Source: Methanobacteriota archaeon (GTDB taxonomy: Archaea; Thermoplasmatota; Poseidoniia; Poseidoniales; Poseidoniaceae). Taken from it: a DNA stretch of 21,866 bases. The stretch spans positions 4,255 through 26,120 of the forward strand of contig PBUZ01000003.1 of the NCBI GenBank assembly GCA_002728035.1, read 5' to 3'. This document shows, piece after piece, positions 15,098 to 21,866 of this stretch. A program made the position numbers and the translations under genes. The notes beneath the pieces are model-generated. The model had not been told where the DNA came from. It saw nothing but the letters and a program-made list of their open reading frames with translations, and did no database searches. Position 1 is the stretch's first letter. Each line of letters begins with the position of its first letter.

Positions 15098-15325
15098 ATG
15101 GCGGAACAGCACCGAATGGAGGTTCGCTGGTCAGGCGCGAACGAGGTGGTCACGATGTTGGTTGAGGCGGCACAACGCCACGGTTGCGAAACCACCGTCG
15201 AACAAGATGGTGACAACGCTTCGCTTTGTGCGAGTTTGGTCGACACCGATTTGCAGGCGCTTCGAGATCGGGTGGATGCTTTGCTGGTTGATTTTGCCGA
15301 TGTGGAAGAACACCACAACGGGTGA
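15098..15325 (+). CDS. Small protein resembling KEOPS subunit Pcc1
   Basis: A 75-residue protein: MEVRW strand, a helix (NEVVTMLVEAAQRH), two strands (ETTVEQDGDNASLCASL), then a helix containing LQALRDRVDALLVDF. This beta-alpha-beta-beta-alpha arrangement, the small size and the late ALR...VDALL segment resemble Pcc1, the dimerising subunit of the archaeal KEOPS complex that makes tRNA N6-threonylcarbamoyladenosine. The match is by pattern only; divergent Pcc1 proteins are hard to call by eye and another small alpha/beta family is possible. AAGGAGAGG lies just before the ATG and supports this start. The next gene begins 4 bases after the stop, so translation is probably coupled. No other KEOPS gene is in the window. 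Confidence 0.5.
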   Translation: MAEQHRMEVRWSGANEVVTMLVEAAQRHGCETTVEQDGDNASLCASLVDTDLQALRDRVDALLVDFADVEEHHNG

Positions 15326-15329
15326 TGAT

Positions 15330-15689
15330 TTGAGCGAAACCACGTTGCTGATCGATGCACATTGTGTGATGTGCAACGGCTTGGCTGGTTTTTTGAACAA
15401 GCGATTGAAAAAGGGGAGTTCGTTGACCATTCTTGGCCTTCAGTCCGAGGAGGGGCAAGCGCTGGTTTCCACCTTCCCCACCCGCCTTCAAGCCGTGGAC
15501 AGCCTGTACGTTGTTCGAAAGGGGAGGACCTACATCCGTTCTGCAGGAGCCATACGTCTGCTGTTGGAAATGCGGTGGTACTACGCGATGTTCTTTCCAA
15601 TCGCTTGGTTGGTCCCGCTACCGCTACGCGACGGCGTCTACTGGATGGTGTCCAAGGTGCGGCACCGCTTTGGTCGTACGGACGATTAG
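15330..15689 (+). CDS. DUF393-family thiol-disulfide oxidoreductase-like protein
   Basis: A 119-residue protein of the DCC/DUF393 family. The family start is seen as LLIDAHCVMCNGLAGFLNKR, with a CxxC pair (Cys13 and Cys16 from the proposed start) in a thioredoxin-like strand-helix context. The later segments LYVVRKGRTYIRSAGAIRLLLEM and PIAWLVPLPLRDGVYWMVSKVRHRFG are also typical, the last with an amphipathic, possibly membrane-touching helix. Activity has been proposed from the CxxC but is not established for the family. No in-frame ATG fits: the best start is TTG at 15330, immediately after the previous stop and preceded by GGTGATGA. An initiating TTG suggests low or coupled translation. Its stop overlaps the convergent exonuclease gene by 4 bases. 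Confidence 0.8.
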   Translation: MSETTLLIDAHCVMCNGLAGFLNKRLKKGSSLTILGLQSEEGQALVSTFPTRLQAVDSLYVVRKGRTYIRSAGAIRLLLEMRWYYAMFFPIAWLVPLPLRDGVYWMVSKVRHRFGRTDD

Positions 15690-16465
15690 AGGTCCAAATC
15701 CAGCACCACGGGCGCATGGTCCGAGACATCAAGGCCGCCTTGACGAACGATGGTGCAATCCACCAGGTGGCGTGCAGCGGCATCGTTCAAGAGGAAGTAG
15801 TCGATTCTCCAGCCGCGGTCTTTGACTCTGGCTTGGCCGCGATTGGACCACCACGAGTATGTTTTCACGCCCTCGCCAGTTTTGTGACGGAATGCATCAA
15901 GCCATCCATCGCCCAACAATGATGTGAACCATTCGCGCTCGTGAGGCAGGAAACCCGAGTTCTTTGCGTTCCCCTTTGGATTCCAAATATCGTCCTCCGT
16001 GTGTGCGATGTTGAGATCCCCGCAAACAACCACGGGGCGTTGGTCCTCGAGGTAAGGGCGAATGAATTGTCGCCATTCCTCCATCCATCCTTCCTTGAAC
16101 TGCTGGCGTTCGTCTTTGTTCGAGCCGCTGGGCAAATAGGTGTTGATGCAAACGACGCCATCGACCTCGCAGACCAAAACGCGGCCCTCGCTGTCGTTCC
16201 CATCCAATGTGCCGCCCTTTCCCTTGCCAACAACGGTATGCGGCGCCACCGTAGCGGTTGCAACGCCCGAGTAACCCTTCTTCTCGGCTGGATGAAGCGT
16301 CACGTTCCAGTTTACGGGCCAAGACCAATCCTTGGGAAGTTGTTCTTCGAGGGTGCGGGTCTCCTGAAGCATCATCACGTCCGGTTTGAGCGAGGTGAAA
16401 TACCCGTCTATGCCCTTGCGGATGGCCGCCCTCAAACCGTTGACATTCCACGACACAAAGCGCAT
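15686..16465 (-). CDS. xth: Exodeoxyribonuclease III / AP endonuclease
   Basis: A 259-residue DNA-repair nuclease of the exonuclease III (Xth/APE1) family, which cleaves 5' to abasic sites and removes 3' blocking groups during base excision repair. All core motifs are visible: FVSWNVNGLRAA (metal-site Asn), MLQETRT (metal-binding Glu), GYSGVATAT, VCINTYLPSG, VCGDLNIAHTEDD (catalytic Asp/Asn), WRIDYFL and the C-terminal DVSDHAPV (catalytic Asp/His). Length is normal and there is no added targeting sequence. A TATA-like box lies 27 bases before the ATG, just after the FAD oxidoreductase stop, so it can be transcribed on its own as well as by read-through. The stop overlaps the DUF393 stop by 4 bases. 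Confidence 0.96.
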   Translation of the reverse strand: MRFVSWNVNGLRAAIRKGIDGYFTSLKPDVMMLQETRTLEEQLPKDWSWPVNWNVTLHPAEKKGYSGVATATVAPHTVVGKGKGGTLDGNDSEGRVLVCEVDGVVCINTYLPSGSNKDERQQFKEGWMEEWRQFIRPYLEDQRPVVVCGDLNIAHTEDDIWNPKGNAKNSGFLPHEREWFTSLLGDGWLDAFRHKTGEGVKTYSWWSNRGQARVKDRGWRIDYFLLNDAAARHLVDCTIVRQGGLDVSDHAPVVLDLDL

Positions 16466-16488
16466 ATCGGCTGGTGATGGGTGGCGGT

Positions 16489-16496
16489 GAATAAGG
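16489..16496 (-). promoter_or_regulatory. TATA-like box for the exonuclease III gene
   Basis: The minus strand reads CCTTATTC, centred 27 bases before the ATG at 16465, and no Shine-Dalgarno sequence follows. It begins directly after the stop of the upstream oxidoreductase gene, suggesting an independent leaderless transcript. Confidence 0.4.
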
Positions 16497-16498
16497 CT

Positions 16499-17596
16499 TC
16501 AAGCAAGGCCTGCTGAAATGTTCTGGCCGCAAAGACGCCCTGTATCAGCGGCAGCATCTGCCAGTGCATGAGGGCTTTCGACCCATTCACCAGCCAGCAG
16601 AATCCCTTCCGAGGCATAGGCATCAAAGCGTGGTTTCTTTCCTTTGGTTTGAACCGTGATGTTGCTTTGTTTTCGTACATGGACAACATGTCGCTGCCAT
16701 CCGGTAGCATGTTCATCGAGAAAGGCCATCAAGCGTTCCAAACGCGCCTCGCCGTCTTCGTTCTCACGCGCTGCCATCAATGCGGAGAGTACCGCTCCGT
16801 TGTGGGGCCAACGGGGTTGAAGATTGGCTGCATCAACGACATAAGCACCTTCGTTCACATCGATCAGGCCGTGGAGGTTGCCGAGTGGTTTTGAATCCAA
16901 GACCGCATCAACCGTGCTAGCTTTGATCGGCTGAACCGTGCTCAACACTTGGTCTTCAGCCGACGGGAGTAAACGCTTGGCCGCAGACAAGCCACAGGCA
17001 ACCACCACCACATCGCTCTCAAAGGTGCGTCCATCTTTCAGGGAAACTTGCCCCTTGTTCACGGTCTCAACGGTGCAATGCGGTTCGATCAAGACACCCA
17101 CTTCATCCAACGCTGCTGCCATGCGTCCAACAACACCCGCCCAGCCTTCGCCAATCAAGGAAAGATGGCCTTTCTGCAACGCTTTGAGGCGCTTTTCGTC
17201 ATGAGGAGTTCCTGAGCCCGCCAAAAGAGTGGCGCCTCGGTAAGCGAGCGATGCGTTGTCTCTTGTGCGCAAGGCTCGACGAATTTCTGCTGCAAGGCGC
17301 ACGTTGTTGCGTGGCCGAAGGGGACCAACGCCGACCACATTCAAACGATCAAGGCGGGGCGAAGAATGAACGAGAGGGAGGCGACTGATCTTCTTGACGA
17401 CCTTCGCCAAGGGCCCCTTTTTGTTGAGCAAATGAAGCCCATAACCCAACGGAACACCAGCGATGGTTTGTGATGTCGCTCGTCCACCCAAGGTATCGGT
17501 TCGGTCAAGCACCACCACATGGTGGCCCGCTGTGGTGGCGTACAAGGCAGTGGTGAGGCCTGCGATGCCCGCACCAATGACCGTCACACGAGCCAT
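16499..17596 (-). CDS. FAD-dependent oxidoreductase (amine oxidase / phytoene desaturase-like)
   Basis: A 365-residue flavoprotein. The N-terminus is a Rossmann fold with VIGAGIAGLTTALYA (Gly8, Gly10, Gly13), an acidic ribose-binding end (VVVLDR) and a following LGGRATS arginine motif typical of the amine oxidase/phytoene desaturase superfamily. A GQVSLKDGRTFESDVVVVACG segment matches the second nucleotide-contact region. The C-terminus has the closing FAD motif EGILLAGEWVESPHALADAAADTGRLCG. It is shorter than typical carotenoid desaturases (about 490-500 residues), so a carotenoid role is uncertain; a protoporphyrinogen-oxidase-like or other dehydrogenase is possible. Substrate unknown. The ATG at 17596 gives the glycine motif at residue 8. 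It lies 33 bases upstream of xth on the same strand and is divergent from nadC. Confidence 0.85.
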   Translation of the reverse strand: MARVTVIGAGIAGLTTALYATTAGHHVVVLDRTDTLGGRATSQTIAGVPLGYGLHLLNKKGPLAKVVKKISRLPLVHSSPRLDRLNVVGVGPLRPRNNVRLAAEIRRALRTRDNASLAYRGATLLAGSGTPHDEKRLKALQKGHLSLIGEGWAGVVGRMAAALDEVGVLIEPHCTVETVNKGQVSLKDGRTFESDVVVVACGLSAAKRLLPSAEDQVLSTVQPIKASTVDAVLDSKPLGNLHGLIDVNEGAYVVDAANLQPRWPHNGAVLSALMAARENEDGEARLERLMAFLDEHATGWQRHVVHVRKQSNITVQTKGKKPRFDAYASEGILLAGEWVESPHALADAAADTGRLCGQNISAGLA

Positions 17597-17673
17597 GAAA
17601 CCAAGGAGGATGCGTCTCTATCAAAAGGTCGTTGGAGGGGTGCTTTGAAGTGGTCACCCGCATTCCATCCATC

Positions 17674-18618
17674 ATGCCCGATGAGCCACGACTGCCACAC
17701 GACCGTGGGCACGAATTGTGGACATTGGAAGATGGGGCAAGTCGAAAGCTCATGAGCAGCATCGACCGGTGGGTCAGTGCCATCGTCGGAGACGACGGCA
17801 TTGATATGCCGCTCTCCAGCAATTCCGAAGTCATTGAAGCAACCCTTTTCGCTCGTGAAGACGGTTTGGTGGCGGGGTGTGTTGTCGTTGATTATTTGCT
17901 CCAAATTTGGGCGCCTTCGCTTCGCATCACCTGGTTCGCGGGCGACGGGAAACGTGTGACTTCTGGTGATGAAATCGCCTCTCTTCGCGGTGACCGCGAC
18001 AGCGTCCTTCGTGCCGAACGCCCTGTGTTGAACATTCTCGGTCAACTTTCGGGTATCGCAACGGAAACCAAACGCTGGTCATCCATCGCTCCAAAGCAAA
18101 TCGCATGCACCCGCAAAACCGTTTGGGGACTTCTTGACAAATGGGCGGTCCACATGGGCGGCGGTTTGACCCATCGCTTGGCAAAGGACGATGCGACCAT
18201 GATCAAAGAAAACGACCTGGCAAGCATGCACAACGACATGGAAACGCATGAGCAGCGGTTGGTGACGTATCTGCAAAACGTAGACATGAACGAGGTTGGA
18301 GCCTTCCTTGAAGTCGAAGTTCGCACCGAAAAAGAAGCCCTGATGGCGGCGATGGTGTGGTCTCAACGTCGTGCCACCGAACAGGTTGACCGATTGGTCG
18401 TGATGTTGGATAATTTTTCTCCAGAAACGTGCAAGGCTGTCAATGAGCAGATGGTTGAACAACATGTTCGAGAGCATGTCGTTCTTGAGGCCAGTGGCGG
18501 AATCGTGTTCGACGACTTGGCCTCGTGGCACGAATGTGGACTGAATGTGGTTTCCACCAGCGCCGTGAACAGAGGCGTCAAGCCCCTCGACGTCAACATG
18601 CTCGTCAATGGTTTGTGA
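17674..18618 (+). CDS. nadC: Nicotinate-nucleotide pyrophosphorylase (quinolinate phosphoribosyltransferase)
   Basis: This enzyme converts quinolinate and PRPP to nicotinate mononucleotide, CO2 and pyrophosphate, the committed step from the de novo branch into NAD. The 314-residue product has LRAERPVLNILGQLSGIAT, the active-site block TRKTVWGLLDKWAVHMGGG followed by THRLAKDDATMIKENDL, LEVEVRTEKEAL, VVMLDNFSPE, and the phosphate-binding end LEASGGIVFDD...VVSTSAV. It is slightly longer than the usual 275-300 residues because of a 30-residue N-terminal extension and a diverged N-terminal domain. The ATG at 17674 is preferred; in-frame GTG 17650 and TTG 17632 are alternatives. The stop is 9 bases before the phosphopantothenate synthetase gene, so the two probably form a cofactor operon. 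NadA and NadB are not in the window. Confidence 0.93.
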   Translation: MPDEPRLPHDRGHELWTLEDGASRKLMSSIDRWVSAIVGDDGIDMPLSSNSEVIEATLFAREDGLVAGCVVVDYLLQIWAPSLRITWFAGDGKRVTSGDEIASLRGDRDSVLRAERPVLNILGQLSGIATETKRWSSIAPKQIACTRKTVWGLLDKWAVHMGGGLTHRLAKDDATMIKENDLASMHNDMETHEQRLVTYLQNVDMNEVGAFLEVEVRTEKEALMAAMVWSQRRATEQVDRLVVMLDNFSPETCKAVNEQMVEQHVREHVVLEASGGIVFDDLASWHECGLNVVSTSAVNRGVKPLDVNMLVNGL

Positions 18619-18627
18619 GGTGGACTC

Positions 18628-19368
18628 ATGGAAGGGTTTGCCGCCGACCCCAGTCATCCACGCTATGCTTCCTTGTTGATGCGTCATCGGCTTGAAGTCG
18701 CTGCCAAGCGAGGCATGCTTGCCGACAGTGCGATGATCGCTCATGGACGTGGCGAGGCCTTTGATTACATGCTGGGCGAGCAGACCACGCCGAATGCGCG
18801 GCATGCTGCACAACACGCACTTGTGTGCCTTGAACAGGCAGCTCGTCCGATCCTTAGCCTCAACGGAAACGTAACAGCGCTTGCTTGCGACGAGATGTTG
18901 CTTCTCGCCGACCACCTCAACTGTCCCTTGGAGGTCAACATCTTCTATCGAACGCCAGAGCGAATGGAAGCTTTGTTGTCGTTTATTGAAGAACGTCGAC
19001 AGGTACTTGACCTCGAGGTGAAGGTTCTCGGTGCATCTCCAGATGCGATGATTCCTGGCTTGAAAGGCCCTCGTGCGGCTTGTACCCGAGAGGGTATTTT
19101 CGAAAGCGATGTGATGTTGGTTCCGCTGGAGGATGGTGACCGTTGTCAAGCCTTGGTCAACATGGGAAAAACGGTCATTGTGATTGATTTGAATCCGCTT
19201 TCCCGCTCGGCTCAGCAAGCCACCATCACCGTGGTGGATGAACTCTCTCGCTCCCTCAACACCATGCTCGCGTTCGCTCAAGAAGAACGGCGAGCCGTTG
19301 ATGCATACGACCATCAAGCCAACCTCAAGGCAAGTCTTGCATGGATTGCTGATGCGGTCAATCGCTAA
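18628..19368 (+). CDS. 4-phosphopantoate--beta-alanine ligase (archaeal phosphopantothenate synthetase)
   Basis: A 246-residue enzyme of the archaeal CoA route that joins 4-phosphopantoate and beta-alanine with ATP, replacing bacterial PanC/PanK order. Characteristic segments are HPRYASLLMRHRLEVAAKRG, MIAHGRGEAFDYMLGE, ARPILSLNGNVTAL, LEVNIFYRTPERMEAL, VLGASPDAMIPGL and the strongly conserved DVMLVPLEDGDRCQALVNMGK plus VIDLNPLSRSAQQATITVVDE. The length is typical. This family is essentially archaeal and is one of the best taxonomic clues in the window. A GAGGTG Shine-Dalgarno sequence lies 5 bases before the ATG and overlaps the nadC stop, so translation in a nadC operon is well supported. 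Pantoate kinase, its usual partner, is not present here. Confidence 0.94.
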   Translation: MEGFAADPSHPRYASLLMRHRLEVAAKRGMLADSAMIAHGRGEAFDYMLGEQTTPNARHAAQHALVCLEQAARPILSLNGNVTALACDEMLLLADHLNCPLEVNIFYRTPERMEALLSFIEERRQVLDLEVKVLGASPDAMIPGLKGPRAACTREGIFESDVMLVPLEDGDRCQALVNMGKTVIVIDLNPLSRSAQQATITVVDELSRSLNTMLAFAQEERRAVDAYDHQANLKASLAWIADAVNR

Positions 19369-19411
19369 AAACCGCGAAATCTACGCCAGAAACGGGGTTT
19401 TCGGGAATATC

Positions 19412-19419
19412 TTTTTATC
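19412..19419 (+). promoter_or_regulatory. TATA box for the unknown gene at 19441
   Basis: TTTTTATC is centred about 26 bases before the ATG at 19441, after the end of the nadC operon. The intervening CAACACATTGC has no Shine-Dalgarno sequence, so a leaderless transcript is likely. It argues for the ATG at 19441 over an in-frame TTG at 19426. Confidence 0.55.
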
Positions 19420-19440
19420 AACACATTGCAAATCTTCACC

Positions 19441-20034
19441 ATGGAAAAGCCTGGTGGGCAGAAGACCTTCGGCTCCAGTGTATCCTTTGACTTGGACCTT
19501 CCGAACCTCCCTCGGCGACGACGAAAAAGGGCACGACGACATGCCGTAAAGGAAGAACATCGTGACGCTATGGACGTGGATTGTCCCGGTTGCGGCCACG
19601 CCTTGCCCGAAGAAGAATGGCTTCAAGCGTTGGTCGGATTTATTTCCGGCGCACATGCGTTTGATGTTGGTAATCCTGTGCAGGCCAAAGTGGTGCAAAC
19701 CCTGCATAACACGGTTACCAACATGGATCTACCGCAACCGCGAGATGTCTGGGAATTAAGCATCGTTGCACGCCTCAATCGTGAATTTGAGACGATGGTT
19801 GAGGCGGAGATGGTTCGAAGAAATGCTTTGATGAGTGAAATGTACACGCATGAGGAGGTGGAAGCCTACGGACGTCAGATTCAAGAAGATACGTTGGCCT
19901 TCGCAGAAAGCACACTCGCAGCACAACTTGAACAGGAAATCCGCGCCGCCCTCGAGCCACAATTGAGACGAGAGATTGAACAGGCGTTGTGGAAGCAATT
20001 CGACGAAGAGTTGGCTCGCAGGTCGAACGACTGA
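19441..20034 (+). CDS. Unknown protein with CxxC motif and helical C-terminus
   Basis: I do not recognise this 197-residue protein. The first 25 residues are low complexity, then a very basic stretch (LPRRRRKRARRHAVK) that could bind nucleic acid. A single DCPGCGHALPEEEW element (CxxC) follows, like half of a zinc ribbon; a second cysteine pair is not seen, so metal binding would need dimerisation or is absent. Residues about 70-120 may be a small globular domain. The C-terminal 75 residues (EVEAYGRQIQEDT... ELARRSND) are strongly helical, charged and probably coiled coil. It has its own TATA box at -26 and abuts the convergent leuB-like gene with no spacing. It looks like an archaeal lineage-specific gene. 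Confidence 0.65.
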   Translation: MEKPGGQKTFGSSVSFDLDLPNLPRRRRKRARRHAVKEEHRDAMDVDCPGCGHALPEEEWLQALVGFISGAHAFDVGNPVQAKVVQTLHNTVTNMDLPQPRDVWELSIVARLNREFETMVEAEMVRRNALMSEMYTHEEVEAYGRQIQEDTLAFAESTLAAQLEQEIRAALEPQLRREIEQALWKQFDEELARRSND

Positions 20035-21216
20035 TCAGCGCTGCTGAAGTTTCTGAGCCAGACGGCCTGCAATACTTTCACCGACGGCTGAGCACGAAGC
20101 GGTTCCACCGAGGTCGTAGGTCAGCATCGTTCCGTCCTTGAGGTGGTCAGCGACACTCTCGTCGATGAGGCGGCCGATGGCGACCAGATCGTCGTCGTTG
20201 TTCTTTCGGCCCAAATAATCCATCATCATTTGAACGGAATTGATGGTCGCAATAGGATTCACCTTGTTTTGTCCAGCATGCTTGGGAGCAGACCCGTGAA
20301 CGGGCTCGAAGAAGGCATGGTTGTCGCCGATGTTTCCTGAGGCCGCCATGCCCATACCGCCTTGCAGAACCGCACCCAAATCGGTGGAGATATCGCCGAA
20401 CATGTTCGAGGTCACCACGGTGTCGTAATGCTCTGGCGAGCGAGTGATCCACTGCATGAAGGCGTCAATGTAGCCGTAGTCTGCCTCTGTTTCGGGATAG
20501 TTGGCGGCCACCTCGTCGAAGGTCGCGCGGAAAAGTTGGCAACCGCGAGTCACGTTTGATTTGTCGATGCACGAAACTCGTCGAACGCCATCGGCTGGCG
20601 CACCGTTTCGAGTTTCTGCGATTTCAAAACCCATGCGAATCAAACGCTCTGAACCGCTCTTGGAGATGGGGCGTGGGTCGTAGGCGACCTCTCCCTCCAA
20701 ACCTGGGAAGGTCATGGGTTCTGGCTCGTATTCGGGACGTCCTTGTGCGCGGTCAGCGCTACGACGAAGCAGGGCATGGTAGAGACCCTCTGTATTTTCA
20801 CGGAGGATGGTCATGTCGACCATGCCGGGCTCCCAAATTTGGCGGAAGCCGCCGTGAATCTTGTGAGGTACGCCTTCGTACAGTTTGATCGGTCGCACAT
20901 TTGCATAGAGATCCAAACCGCTTCGTAGGCCAAGAATCACGGAGCCACCGGCCAAGTCGCCGTTGGGTAGGCGAGCGCCGGGGTAGCCGATAGCGCCGAG
21001 GAAGATGGCATCCGTTTCGTTCTTGCAGATTTCGAACGACCCTTCCGCCCACTCCTCGCCCGTGGCTTGGTAATGTTGGCCGCCGCATTCGATGACCGTT
21101 TGATCGAAACCGTGATTGGTATGAGCCTCAATGGTGTCGAGAATGCGTTGAGCCTCCAACGCGACTTCTCGTCCTGTCCCGTCGCCAGGCAGTACCGTGA
21201 TGCGATGGTCACTCAT
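20035..21216 (-). CDS. leuB: 3-isopropylmalate dehydrogenase-like beta-decarboxylating dehydrogenase
   Basis: A 393-residue NAD-dependent enzyme of the isopropylmalate/isocitrate dehydrogenase family, probably oxidising and decarboxylating 3-isopropylmalate in leucine synthesis. It shows [13 protein letters not shown] at the N-terminus, [12 protein letters not shown], the substrate-arginine segment [65 protein letters not shown] (metal aspartates) and the NAD-site loop [14 protein letters not shown]. The [13 protein letters not shown] pattern favours LeuB over isocitrate dehydrogenase, but tartrate/malate or homoisocitrate activity cannot be excluded. It is about 30 residues longer than most LeuB proteins, partly from an insert near [20 protein letters not shown]. 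The ATG at 21216 is preferred to GTG 21228. A perfect inverted repeat sits 25-47 bases upstream. No leuA, leuC or leuD is nearby. Confidence 0.8.
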   Translation of the reverse strand: MSDHRITVLPGDGTGREVALEAQRILDTIEAHTNHGFDQTVIECGGQHYQATGEEWAEGSFEICKNETDAIFLGAIGYPGARLPNGDLAGGSVILGLRSGLDLYANVRPIKLYEGVPHKIHGGFRQIWEPGMVDMTILRENTEGLYHALLRRSADRAQGRPEYEPEPMTFPGLEGEVAYDPRPISKSGSERLIRMGFEIAETRNGAPADGVRRVSCIDKSNVTRGCQLFRATFDEVAANYPETEADYGYIDAFMQWITRSPEHYDTVVTSNMFGDISTDLGAVLQGGMGMAASGNIGDNHAFFEPVHGSAPKHAGQNKVNPIATINSVQMMMDYLGRKNNDDDLVAIGRLIDESVADHLKDGTMLTYDLGGTASCSAVGESIAGRLAQKLQQR

Positions 21217-21240
21217 GTCTTGGCGCACAAGAATCTTCTA

Positions 21241-21263
21241 CATGAACAAAACCCATGTTCATG
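21241..21263. repeat. Perfect inverted repeat upstream of the leuB-like gene
   Basis: CATGAACA, a 7-base spacer, then TGTTCATG: 8-bp arms with no mismatch. It spans positions 25-47 before the ATG at 21216, where TATA and BRE would lie for a leaderless archaeal promoter. A dimeric repressor operator is the natural reading; a leader hairpin is possible if transcription starts further upstream. Confidence 0.55.
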
Positions 21264-21390
21264 AACGGTTTGGAAGAGGGATTTTGTTGCCTTCGGTGAG
21301 GCGTCATCTCCCAATGAATGAGCCAAAAGACTGGTTTTTGTTCAATGCCATAGGGGATGCTTCATAGGCTGTCACGTTGCAAGAAACAGC

Positions 21391-21866
21391 ATGGCAGATG
21401 AACGGCAAAACGAACAGGAACGTCGCCTCTCTGTTGAAGACATGCCCGATGCTGTTCGCCAACTTGTGGACACCATGCTCGGCATCAATCCACATTGGAG
21501 CCTTGAGGAGTGGTTGGTTGAGCAAGCCAACCTCTCAATGGATTTGCTGGCTGTTGACTTGCTGCGGGAGAAGATGATGATCGACCAGCGCTTACAACGT
21601 TTGGATGACCTCGGTCGCCGGTTGGAAAGCAACGAGGTTGAAGCTGCAACAGCCGATCCCCATCAGCGAAACCTCTTCGATTGCTTCGACCTCAACGAAG
21701 CACATCCTCTACGGGGTTTGGGAGAGCGCGCCATCCAAGGCTTGGGCGACGATGAACGTCAAGATGAACATGAAGCACATCCATCCAACATCTTTCTCGA
21801 ACTCTTACCGCACGACAACACCGATGACCCGTTGCTCGCCATCGCCTGTCAGACCATCGTGATGGG
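21391..21866 (+). CDS. Unknown acidic helical protein, N-terminal part (cut by window end)
   Basis: The frame is open from an ATG at 21391 to the last base, giving 158 residues without a stop; the C-terminus is missing. It begins MADERQNEQERRLSVEDM, followed by DAVRQLVDTMLGINPHWSLEEWLVEQ. A leucine-rich helical segment (MDLLAVDLLREKMMIDQRLQRL) is a likely coiled coil. The later part is acidic with hydrophobic helices (NIFLELLPHDNTDDPLLAIA). I see no cysteine cluster or catalytic motif and do not recognise a family. Codon use matches neighbours. A weak TATA-like TTCATAGG is about 26 bases upstream. It is divergent from the leuB-like gene. Confidence 0.6.
   Translation, partial: MADERQNEQERRLSVEDMPDAVRQLVDTMLGINPHWSLEEWLVEQANLSMDLLAVDLLREKMMIDQRLQRLDDLGRRLESNEVEAATADPHQRNLFDCFDLNEAHPLRGLGERAIQGLGDDERQDEHEAHPSNIFLELLPHDNTDDPLLAIACQTIVM

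Noticed and set aside
14976..15329. Upstream extension of the DUF393 frame and a possible hflX/DUF393 overlap
   Set aside because: The extension overlaps hflX antisense and the whole Pcc1-like gene in another frame, which has its own Shine-Dalgarno sequence and sensible composition.
18079..19317. 412-residue open frame on the minus strand
   Set aside because: Antisense to nadC and phosphopantothenate synthetase, whose family motifs are unmistakable; no motif in the antisense product.

Overview
The window looks like a chromosomal segment of a mesophilic, probably marine, euryarchaeon. A Marine Group II (Poseidoniales-like) origin is my best guess, but this is an inference and no marker here proves it. 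The archaeal signals are an archaeal-type 4-phosphopantoate--beta-alanine ligase, a small protein resembling the KEOPS subunit Pcc1, and TATA-like boxes centred about 26 nt upstream of several start codons, as expected for leaderless archaeal transcripts. Mixed in are enzymes usually thought of as bacterial: ATP-type PEP carboxykinase, class II fumarase, glutathione peroxidase, a bacterial/poxvirus-type topoisomerase IB and exonuclease III. Coding density is very high, with 23 genes (two cut by the window edges). No gap exceeds 300 bases, and I saw no rRNA, tRNA, CRISPR array or insertion sequence.

Layout. 1-341: start of an unknown acidic protein (minus). 479-2080: PEP carboxykinase, convergent with and overlapping a PIN-domain plus helical-repeat protein that follows a DEAD-box RNA helicase (2049-5057, minus). 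5241-6200: atypical SDR reductase. 6204-6656: glutathione peroxidase (minus), divergent from a cyclophilin, which is followed by an isoaspartyl peptidase and topoisomerase IB (6745-9397). 9457-11061: a ribbon-helix-helix/fumarase fusion. 11069-12148: beta-propeller protein (minus). 12284-12751: NTF2-like protein. 12764-15049: membrane protein and the GTPase HflX (minus). 15098-15689: Pcc1-like protein and a DUF393 protein. 15686-17596: exonuclease III and an FAD oxidoreductase (minus). 17674-19368: NadC and phosphopantothenate synthetase. 19441-20034: unknown protein. 20035-21216: isopropylmalate dehydrogenase-like enzyme (minus). 21391-end: start of an unknown protein.

Functionally this is mostly core metabolism (gluconeogenesis, TCA cycle, leucine, NAD and CoA synthesis), RNA and ribosome handling (helicase, PIN protein, HflX), and DNA repair or topology (Xth, TopIB). 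First genes of transcription units tend to have a TATA-like box at about -26 and no Shine-Dalgarno sequence. Internal genes tend to carry GAGGTG- or GGAGAGG-type Shine-Dalgarno sequences.

The most unusual items are the DNA-binding domain fused to fumarase, a roughly 100-bp AT-rich patch of foreign codon usage inside the hflX G domain, the helicase/PIN-repeat gene pair, and a perfect inverted repeat at the presumed core promoter of the leuB-like gene.
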